8,025 nucleotides of DNA from an uncultured Lachnospiraceae bacterium (lineage in GTDB: Bacteria; Bacillota; Clostridia; Lachnospirales; Lachnospiraceae), in assembly GCA_937916415.1 (NCBI GenBank), contig CALGGH010000248.1, positions 1-8,025 of the forward strand, in the 5' to 3' direction. Under the pieces are notes generated by a model. It was not told the origin of the DNA. It was given only the letters and a program-made list of their open reading frames with translations, and ran no database searches. Both the position numbers and the translations under genes were made by a program. The stretch's first letter is position 1, and each line of letters begins with the position of its first letter. Of this stretch, positions 1-5,700 are shown in pieces.

Positions 1-1
1 G

Positions 2-166
2 GTACGCAAAAAGTATAACGAGATGGATGACGGCATTCGTGAAGCCTTCGACCGGATCCGTGACAGAAAATACGAGGAAGGGATCCTCGATGACGGCTAT
101 GCCGGCGTGATCTCATTCGGCATCTGCTTCTGCAAAAAGAGCTGCATCGTGGAGCTGTATCCGTGA
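2..166 (+). CDS. AAA-ATPase-like / PDDEXK_9 nuclease-domain protein, C-terminal 54 residues (5' end outside window)
   Basis: The frame starting at base 2 is open to TGA at 164-166 and gives 54 residues. It contains REAFDRIRDRKYEEGIL, then DDGY, then VISFGICFCKKSCIVEL. This matches the usual end of the large AAA-ATPase_like (PF09820) plus PDDEXK_9 (PF08011) proteins: a helix with the Q/RI..RKY pattern, then a beta strand of the form yGiaF..K.C.V. The catalytic E-x-K strand of the nuclease-like fold would lie just upstream of base 1. Biological role of the family is not established; many gut Clostridia and Bacteroidetes carry numerous copies. A broken piece of the same domain family lies 140 nt downstream, and another ATPase of a different family follows. 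Assigned from recalled family patterns, without a database search. Confidence 0.75.
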   Translation, partial: VRKKYNEMDDGIREAFDRIRDRKYEEGILDDGYAGVISFGICFCKKSCIVELYP

Positions 167-195
167 AACAGCGGCCTATATTATGGTGGAATTAT

Positions 196-221
196 TAAGG
201 CACTGTTACGGAATAACTTTT
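196..221 (+). repeat. 26-bp direct repeat, copy 1 (after the PDDEXK_9 gene)
   Basis: This 26-mer matches 1902-1927 at 23 of 26 positions with no gap, in the same orientation. The shared core is TAAGG, two variable bases, CTGTTAC, one variable base, GAATAACTTTT. It contains a small dyad, GTTA (205-208) and TAAC (214-217), separated by 5 nt. It lies 30 nt after the stop of the partial ATPase gene. The similar flank just before it (GAATTATTAAGG here, GAAATTATAAGG in copy 2) suggests the repeat extends a few bases leftward. Confidence 0.65.
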
Positions 222-225
222 AATT

Positions 226-249
226 CTGCTTGTCTGCTTGTCTGCTTTT
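226..249 (+). repeat. Short tandem repeat of CTGCTTGT (about three units)
   Basis: Two exact 8-bp units (226-233, 234-241) are followed by a third, CTGCTTTT, with one change. It lies in non-coding or decayed sequence. An 8-bp unit shifts any reading frame when copy number changes, so slippage here would further erode whatever was once encoded. Confidence 0.6.
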
Positions 250-305
250 CTGATTGCTTCATCAAAAAACCTCGCCGTACCAAGAATGAGCCAATTTCCT
301 GCGTG

Positions 306-460
306 GACGGATACATGAGGGTAGAGGAGCTTCCGTCCGGCAAGGGCATAGCCGACGTGGACTGCGTCCCCAAGAACATGACCGCTGATCCGGGGCCATG
401 ATAGTTGAACTGAAGTGGGATAAGGCCGATGGCGGTGCTTTTGAAGGAATAGCCAAATGA
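306..460 (+). pseudogene. Decayed fragment of a PDDEXK_9-type nuclease domain with a one-base frameshift
   Basis: In the frame of base 306 the sequence reads GYMRVEELPSGKGIADVDCV, then PKNMTADPG, and stops at 399-401. Shifting frame at the G run at 393-396 (as if one G were lost) continues it as AMIVELKWDKADGGAFEGIA, then K, to TGA at 458-460. Joined, this is the signature of the PDDEXK_9 catalytic core: E.PtGkG.aDv...P, then a linker, then the mIVELKW strand whose E and K are the nuclease-fold residues. Both ends of the domain are missing: no ATPase part upstream and no final RKY...yGi.F..K part downstream. The upstream PDDEXK_9 gene (2-166) ends in the segment this fragment lacks, so it is a remnant of a second related gene. 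A short unrelated ORF over 183-401 includes its first half and is not considered a real gene. Confidence 0.7.
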
Positions 461-467
461 TGTTTTT

Positions 468-541
468 TTGAAAAGTGTATAATTTGTTTCGAAACTTATA
501 TTGAAAAGAGTATTTTTTAACATATAATATTTATTGAAAAG
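468..541 (+). repeat. Three TTGAAAAG boxes at exact 33-bp spacing around the ATPase promoter
   Basis: TTGAAAAG occurs at 468-475, 501-508 and 534-541, each start exactly 33 nt after the last (about three helical turns). The middle box contains the -35 hexamer of the promoter; the third overlaps the predicted transcription start. Box 1 and box 2 also resemble one another beyond the octamer (about 20 of 33 positions), so this may be a degenerate 33-bp tandem duplication or a set of operator sites. The region is AT-rich, which raises the chance of coincidental similarity outside the octamer. Confidence 0.45.
501..528 (+). promoter_or_regulatory. Promoter of the DUF4143 ATPase gene
   Basis: TTGAAA (501-506) and TATAAT (523-528) are separated by 16 nt. 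This is close to the housekeeping sigma consensus. The predicted start point is near 535, leaving a leader of about 40 nt to ATG 574. A second TATAAT at 478-483 has no acceptable -35 at 16-18 nt and is less likely to be used. Confidence 0.7.
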
Positions 542-573
542 TGCAACTGACTTATGTGTGGCGGTTAAGAAAC

Positions 574-1896
574 ATGCTAAAAAGGAAAATAAGCAAAAAG
601 CTGGAAGAGTACTTTAAAAGTGATACCGATAAGATATTGCTCATAGAAGGTGCCCGTCAGGTTGGAAAATCATATATCATCAGAGAAACAGCCAAAGAGC
701 ATTTTCCCAATTATATTGAACTTAACTTTGCGGAGGATGCCGCCGGAGATTGTTTGTTTGAAAACGTTCGTAGCGTAAAGGACTTCTATTTCCGCATAAG
801 TACGATAGCAGGTGATAGAATGCAAGGCAGGGAAGATACGTTGGTTTTCCTTGATGAGATCCAGGTTTATCCTGAAATGTTGACGTTGTTGAAATTTCTT
901 AGGCAGGAAAACCGATTCCGATACATTGCAAGCGGATCCCTGTTGGGAGTTACGTTAAAGCGGACAACGTCAATTCCCATAGGAAGCATAGAAGTGGTCA
1001 GGATGTACCCGCTTGATTTTGAAGAATTTCTGTATGCGAACGGCTTTCATGAAGAGGCGATAGCCACGCTGAGAGAGAGTTTTTTGAATATGGAGAGCCT
1101 TGATGATAAGATGCATTCCCGTATTCTGGATCTTTTTCATAAGTATCTTCTGATCGGGGGGATGCCGGAGGCCGTCAATGATTATGTTTCTTTTGATAAC
1201 ATCGTTAATGTCAGAAACATCCAAAATGACATACATAGGTTCTATGAGGATGATGCCTCCAAATACGAAGCTGAGGCATCCCGGAAACTCAAAATAAGAA
1301 GAATCTACAACATGATTCCTTCTAATATGGAGAATAAAAAGAAGCGGATGGTCATTCAGGCCATAGAGGACAAGAAGGGAAAGCGTTCATCCGATTACGA
1401 GGAGGAATTTGAATATCTGGTGTCTTCGGGAATTGCACTTGACGTAAAAGCGGTTCCGACGCCTGTTTTTCCCTTGACCCAGTCCATGACCAGGAATCTT
1501 TTAAAACTTTACCTGAATGATGTCGGAATGCTTGCCGGCATCCTGTTTCATAATAATATACGGGCGATAATGAATGATGATGCGGGAGTGATTCTTGGCT
1601 CGATATATGAGACGGCCGTTGCCCAGGAATTGAAGGCCCATGGCCATGAACTGTTCTATTATGATAACCGCAGTAAAGGCGAGGTGGATTTCCTGATAGA
1701 TGACCATGAAGAGCTGTCGGTTCTTCCCATAGAGGTGAAATCCGGAAAGGATTATGCGATACACAGAGCCCTTACGGGATTCCTTAAGAATGAGGACTAT
1801 CATGTCAGATATGGGATCGTATTGTCCAATTCAAAAGACGTGATCATCAAAGACATGGTTAAATATCTTCCGATATATTACGTTATGTTTTTGTGA
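574..1896 (+). CDS. AAA ATPase with DUF4143 C-terminal domain
   Basis: A 440-residue protein of the stand-alone AAA_14 (PF13173) plus DUF4143 (PF13635) type; intact and of normal family length. Residues 26-33 are the Walker A motif GARQVGKS, residues 90-95 the Walker B strand with LDE at 93-95, and residues 117-125 YIASGSLLG form the sensor region typical of this family. PIGS..VVRMYPLDFEEFL follows. The C-terminal part has a PD-(D/E)XK-like arrangement: E346 in a helix, GEVDF with D372, then IEVKSGK with E387 and K389. No confirmed cellular role is known for the family; ATP hydrolysis coupled to nucleic-acid or protein remodelling is inferred. ATG 574 is chosen because MLKRKI..KL is the family's usual beginning and because a GTG start at 541 would sit about 6 nt from the predicted transcription start. 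The Shine-Dalgarno upstream of 574 is weak. The gene is monocistronic, with its own promoter. Confidence 0.88.
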   Translation: MLKRKISKKLEEYFKSDTDKILLIEGARQVGKSYIIRETAKEHFPNYIELNFAEDAAGDCLFENVRSVKDFYFRISTIAGDRMQGREDTLVFLDEIQVYPEMLTLLKFLRQENRFRYIASGSLLGVTLKRTTSIPIGSIEVVRMYPLDFEEFLYANGFHEEAIATLRESFLNMESLDDKMHSRILDLFHKYLLIGGMPEAVNDYVSFDNIVNVRNIQNDIHRFYEDDASKYEAEASRKLKIRRIYNMIPSNMENKKKRMVIQAIEDKKGKRSSDYEEEFEYLVSSGIALDVKAVPTPVFPLTQSMTRNLLKLYLNDVGMLAGILFHNNIRAIMNDDAGVILGSIYETAVAQELKAHGHELFYYDNRSKGEVDFLIDDHEELSVLPIEVKSGKDYAIHRALTGFLKNEDYHVRYGIVLSNSKDVIIKDMVKYLPIYYVMFL

Positions 1897-1901
1897 AATT
1901 A

Positions 1902-1927
1902 TAAGGATCTGTTACAGAATAACTTTT
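1902..1927 (+). repeat. 26-bp direct repeat, copy 2 (after the DUF4143 gene)
   Basis: Partner of 196-221, with 23 of 26 bases identical. It begins 6 nt after the TGA of the ATPase gene and retains the GTTA...TAAC dyad (1911-1914, 1920-1923). Together the two copies bracket the decayed nuclease fragment, the promoter and the ATPase gene. Sequences to the right of the two copies are unrelated, so the repeat ends sharply near 221/1927. Confidence 0.65.
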
Positions 1928-1994
1928 CGAGTAGATCTGACTTCAAAAATAGGTCTTGCACAAGACGTTAAAAATTGATAAACTATTGAATGTG

Positions 1995-2091
1995 AAAAAA
2001 GCATAGCAGTTGCGCGGTGCCGTCAACACCGCACAGCCGTGAAAAATGCTTTGGGGAGCATTCTCACATGACCGAGGCCACACTATGCTTC
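1995..2091 (-). ncRNA. Predicted small structured RNA, about 97 nt, three-way junction, family not recognised
   Basis: Read on the minus strand from 2091 down to 1995. P1 closes the molecule: 2081-2091 pairs with 1998-2008 around an 8-bp perfect core (AAGCATAG/CTATGCTT). P3 pairs 2057-2074 with 2034-2050 (one bulged U and a 2-nt bulge) and has the loop CCCCAA. P2 pairs 2027-2035 with 2011-2019, nine pairs, with loop UUGACGG. P2 and P3 abut, sharing two bases at the border. A U tract at 2000-1995 follows P1. Strand choice is supported by pairs 1998/2091, 2007/2082, 2008/2081, 2013/2033, 2043/2063, 2037/2071 and 2035/2073: each is G.U on the minus strand but A.C on the plus strand. A near-consensus promoter places the start at about 2091, the first base of P1. 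No match to SRP RNA, 6S, tmRNA or a riboswitch class is apparent by eye. It converges on the ATPase gene. Confidence 0.6.
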
Positions 2092-2097
2092 GTCATT

Positions 2098-2126
2098 ATT
2101 ATAGTCGATGATCTCCTTATTTTCAA
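2098..2126 (-). promoter_or_regulatory. Promoter of the minus-strand small RNA
   Basis: On the minus strand TTGAAA (2126-2121) is followed after exactly 17 nt by TATAAT (2103-2098). The expected start, about seven bases further, is 2091, which is the outermost base of the RNA's closing stem. The -35 hexamer is the same as that of the ATPase promoter. Its first two bases overlap the foot of the plus-strand terminator at 2125-2150. Confidence 0.7.
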
Positions 2127-2150
2127 GCTGACGGAGGCATCGGCTTTTTT
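2125..2150 (+). terminator. Intrinsic terminator, plus strand
   Basis: AAGCTGA (2125-2131) pairs with TCGGCTT (2140-2146), seven pairs including one U.G that would be A.C on the other strand, around an 8-nt loop. The T run covers 2145-2150. It probably stops transcripts of the ATPase gene, about 230 nt beyond its stop codon and beyond the small RNA locus. Confidence 0.55.
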
Positions 2151-2225
2151 GGTCCATGCCTTTTTGTGCTTTTTGACCGGATAATGATGATGAATATGGT
2201 GTATTTGCTGATTATTAACTTAACG

Positions 2226-2266
2226 GCAGGATGTGAAGGTGTAAACCGGAGCATCCTGCTTTTTTT
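2226..2266 (+). terminator. Strong intrinsic terminator, plus strand
   Basis: GCAGGATG (2226-2233, taking the G at 2226 as the first base) pairs perfectly with CATCCTGC (2252-2259), with a possible U.G extension at 2234/2251 and a 17-18-nt loop. Seven T residues follow (2260-2266). There is no T run on the opposite side, so it acts on the plus strand only. Either it is a second stop for read-through from the left, or it ends a short transcript from a weak promoter at 2173-2200 (TTGACC, 16 nt, TATGGT). Confidence 0.75.
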
Positions 2267-2398
2267 CATGCGTAACTATGGCCGGGAACCGTGACGGGAC
2301 CTGGATGGATGCAGCGGATCATATGAGACCGGAGATGCATTGGTTTCCTTATCTATTCTCTGCATATGTTCAGGTACCCGTGGCGGATCCTCTGTTTT

Positions 2399-2426
2399 GG
2401 TCTCCGCATCGAGCGTGGCGGAGATC
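2399..2426. other. Stem-loop in the leader
   Basis: TCTCCGC (2401-2407) pairs perfectly with GCGGAGA (2418-2424), extended by two more pairs outward (2400/2425 as G.U on plus, 2399/2426). An alternative outer pairing CGGATC (2384-2389) with GATCCG (2423-2428) overlaps it. There is no following T run, so it is not a terminator. It could be a regulatory or stabilising structure in the 5' untranslated region. Confidence 0.4.
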
Positions 2427-2516
2427 CGGTGAAAATGCGAGGTGCCATAGCGGGATCGTACGTTCAGTTCGCTACAGTTTTCAAGGCACAGTGATCCTGA
2501 CGTAGGGTGCCGTGCA

Positions 2517-2571
2517 GTCATCCCGAGGCAAAGCAAAGGACGCTGTCATCCTGAGACGAAGTCGAAGGATC
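2517..2571. repeat. Two tandem REP-like palindromic units
   Basis: Copy A (2517-2541) and copy B (2545-2571) both read GTCATCC, Y, GAG..., AAAGGA or GAAGGA, and align with one or two gaps. Copy B folds on itself: ATCCT/AGGAT (2548-2552 and 2566-2570), a tandem G.A/A.G mismatch, then GAC/GTC around GAA. The form GTCATCCTGAGNGAAGNNGAAGGATC is familiar to me as a dispersed palindrome seen between genes in many bacteria; that is recollection, not a search result. The units lie 42 nt before the ribosome binding site of the large gene. Confidence 0.6.
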
Positions 2572-2612
2572 CCACGACCGAAGCATAGCCGCTCACCGAA
2601 GCAAATCGCTCT

Positions 2613-2620
2613 GGAAGGAG
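2613..2620 (+). promoter_or_regulatory. Ribosome binding site of the giant surface-protein gene
   Basis: GGAAGGAG ends 10 nt before ATG 2631, a strong Shine-Dalgarno at slightly long but normal spacing. It fixes the start, together with the immediately following signal peptide. Confidence 0.85.
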
Positions 2621-2630
2621 AAATTCATCT

Positions 2631-2762
2631 ATGGAAGGAATTAAAAAGAAAGGATTATGGAGAAGAATCCTTGCACTGGCCCTGGCCGCAGTGCTCGTGG
2701 TTCCCAATACTCCCGTCAGCGGTGCTCTGGGGTTGGGGGCCATCACCGCGCGGGCGGAAGCC
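2631..2762 (+). other. Signal peptide of the giant protein
   Basis: Basic n-region (KKK at 5-7, RR at 11-12), hydrophobic core ILALALAAVLVV (13-24), then a longer-than-usual stretch to the ARAEA segment at 40-44. Cleavage after A42 or A44 (AXA type) is likely; an earlier cut after VSGA (32) is possible. Sec export is inferred. Confidence 0.8.
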
Positions 2763-5700
2763 GGAACGCCGACGATAAGCGGGGTCAGCGGAACAGCTGC
2801 TCATCAACGATATGGATCGATTGGTGAAGATGCTGGTGGTGAAACCAACGTCTACAACAGAATTGTTAGGTCAGAAGATGATGGAATAACACTGACTGCA
2901 GCAAAGGGTGTTGAAGGTGATTCAATATCGATCAAATTTGACGAAAGCGACGCGGTTAACGACGCTTCTGCGGAGGTTAAGGGTAAAGGAACTCATACCT
3001 TTACCATTACCGAATCTGATAATGAGGGAGAACCGAACACAAAAAGAATAGGTGGGACCATCAACATATATCTGGAAAAAACCCTGACCGTAGCGTCCAA
3101 TAATAGTGATGGGATCCCTTACGACGGTGCAGTGGTCGGATCAGAGGATTTTACGGTTACTGTCGGAGAGGACGCCGTTAATTCCAACTATGATCTAAAA
3201 TATGCGACCAATGGTTCTGGTGTCGGTTCGACGGATACGGCCCCTTCTGCGGTGGGCACTTACTACGTACGGGTCACGTACGTAAATTCTACAAATTATA
3301 TTGTCGGACAGTCTGACTGGACGCCGTTCTCCATCGTAAATGGCACGCCTACGGAGGATACTGCACCCGCGCTTGCGGAAACATTGGCATATACCGGAGA
3401 GCCTCAGAGCCTGATCACCGGAGGAACGGCAACGAACGGTACCATGAAATATGCCGTTAAATCATCGGCCGTAGCCGATCCGGGGACAATGGATGACAAT
3501 GATTTCACGTATACGAACGAGTCCCTTCCTGCCGGAACCGAACCCCGGGACTACTATGTCTATTATTTCATAGACGGAGCTGATAACTATGACGATACAA
3601 TTAAGACTGCCGTAGGATCCGACGGCAAGGTTACCATTGCTGAAGGAGCTTCGGGCGGGTCCATAGCCGTAACGTCTAATGGAAGCTTTAAGTATGGAGA
3701 TACGCTAACTGCAACAATAACTGATCCTGACGGAAAATTTACCGGAGAGTCCGTGACTTATACCTGGACGGTTACAAAGGGGGGCTCTGCCATTGATCCC
3801 GTTGTACATGCTGAGACAGGCCTGACTGATACCGTCAAAATTCCTGCGGCGTGGGTTGGCGGGACCGTTATGGTCAGCGCAAAGATTGACAAGTACGCAT
3901 CCATCGGGAGCGAATCCACCGCCGCAATAACGGCCGTGGAACTGGTGCCGGTTCTGACGGGGACCTTTACTAAAACTTATGACGGCAATGGAGTCGCGAC
4001 CGCTTCCAATGATCTATCAATAGCCCTCACCGGCATCCTTGGGTCGGACGTTGTTCAGGATGGTGATGACGGGGTTTCGGTTGATCTGTCGAGCGTTACC
4101 TACGCTTATGATGCCGATGCCGGGCAGGAACTGGCAGCCAAGGCGGTCGGAAGTCATACGGTGACTGCGTCAGGCATAACCCTTACCGGCGAGAATGCCG
4201 CCGGCTATACCCTGAGTACTAATGCCGCAACGACAGCTGGAAAAACCGGCACCATCACCGCCAGGGAACTGACACTTGCTGATTTCGTCTTTCCTGACGG
4301 ATATGGCCTGACCAAGGCCTCTTCAGCAGAAGCATTCTCCGAGATCCCGGGCAAGGAATCATCTGCGTCGGCAAGATCGGAAAACATAATCGGCGGGGAG
4401 ACCGTAAGCCTGACGGTGTCTTCAGTGACTTTGGATGGTGAAGGAAGCGCGAACGGACCGGGGACTTACGCCGGTACTGTGACCTATGCCCTTGCTGAAT
4501 CCGACGATTGTGCAAATTACACTCTCACTTCCGCAACCAAAGTCGACGTTCCCTGCACCGTTACCGGGGTTATCAGCGCCCTTGATGAGGATGCGAAGGC
4601 TGCTCTGATTACGAGCATTGCGGATAATCTAAATGATGCTCAGATCACAAAACCCTATGACGGGACTGCTGCCGGAAACACGACCGTAAAGGAAACAATA
4701 AGCGGGACGGAGTATGACGTATCGGTTGCATTCACCTATGCTGACAAGAATGCGGCCGATGACAAGGTCTTGACCGTAACTGACCTGACCGTGTCAAAGT
4801 CAGGCATAGCTTATGATTTTGCCGATAAGGAAAGTGTTAGGACAGGACTTGCGGCCCTGAATACGATCAAGGGATCGATCACGCCCAAGGAACTATCGCA
4901 GGATGATCTGACCATTAATGCCAATGCTACGACGGATGATGATGATCACTATCCTATAATAACCAAACCTTATGACGGGTACGAGATGAACGCAACCCTT
5001 GCAGACGCTCAAATAACAATCGCCATCAAGGGGGAGGCACTGGAGGATGGAGATTCTGAAACGGGGGTAACGATTTCCGGAATTGCAACAGGGTTACAAA
5101 AGAAGGACGTGTTTAGCAACACGGGACTTGTTACGCTGGCCATTGCGGATCCCAACTATGGGTTCGCGGCAGGCGCGCAGTACATGATGGTCAGTGCGAG
5201 CATCACTCCCATGGCTTTGACGATAGGATCATACACGACAGAGTATGCCTACTCGTCCGACGTGACTACAAATATCAAAAATGCCATAATCGGAGCCGAT
5301 AAGAACCTCGTTGATGGTGACACAGTCAGCCTGACAATTAAGTTCTCTGTGGAAAACAATGATGAGGCGCCGTCCATTACGTCAATAACCAAAGAGGGGA
5401 CCTATTATGCGTACGTGACCGCGACCGGTAATGGCAATTATGCCGTCCCTGATGGTCATGTGGGCGAGATCACGGTGTCTGCCGCTGCATTGGGCGCCGA
5501 GATCGAGATATCGAATACCGTTGACAAGGCTGATTATGAATATGGGGACACCATGTCAGCCATAATAACAAAGTTTTCCGCAATTAAAAATAAGCCGGTT
5601 AAATATACCTGGACGTTCACGGCCCTTACAGATCCGGAAACCGGAGAAACTCCGGAACCCATAGTAGTTGAGACGAATGCCATCCTTCCGAATATGCCAT

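Larger units (their letters stand above)
2267..2612 (+). other. Gene-free leader region ahead of the surface-protein gene
   Basis: About 350 nt between the terminator and the ribosome binding site. Open frames on both strands here (for example 2278-2505 plus, 2276-2536 minus) lack ribosome binding sites and recognisable protein features and are treated as chance. The content is a hairpin at 2399-2426, two tandem REP-like palindromes at 2517-2571 and a repeated ACCGAAGCA (2577-2585, 2595-2603). The promoter of the downstream gene must lie here, but no pair of hexamers is convincing; TTGGTT 2340-2345 with TATGTT 2365-2370 has a long 19-nt spacer. Confidence 0.5.

Noticed and set aside
183..401. 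72-codon ORF on the plus strand as a stand-alone gene
   Set aside because: No ribosome binding site; its first half is low-complexity (8-bp tandem repeat) and its second half is the first piece of the frameshifted nuclease relic.
468..541. CRISPR array
   Set aside because: Only three 8-nt matches at 33-bp period, with AT-rich related intervals rather than unique spacers, and no cas genes.
541..573. GTG at 541 as the start of the ATPase
   Set aside because: It would lie about 6 nt from the predicted transcription start, has no ribosome binding site, and adds 11 residues not typical of the family; ATG 574 gives the usual MLKRKI beginning.
1995..2091. Plus-strand riboswitch or leader RNA ahead of the next gene
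   Set aside because: Several stem positions become A.C mismatches on the plus strand, no known aptamer core is visible, and the promoter fits only the minus strand. The plus-strand terminators downstream keep a weak alternative open.
2276..2536. Overlapping ORFs on both strands (2278-2505 plus, 2276-2536 minus) in the leader
   Set aside because: No ribosome binding sites, no recognisable domains, odd composition, and they cover palindromic non-coding elements.
2512..2778. Plus-strand ORF of 88 codons overlapping the start of the giant gene
   Set aside because: Covers the REP-like units and continues in a different frame into the signal-peptide coding region; it is a shadow.
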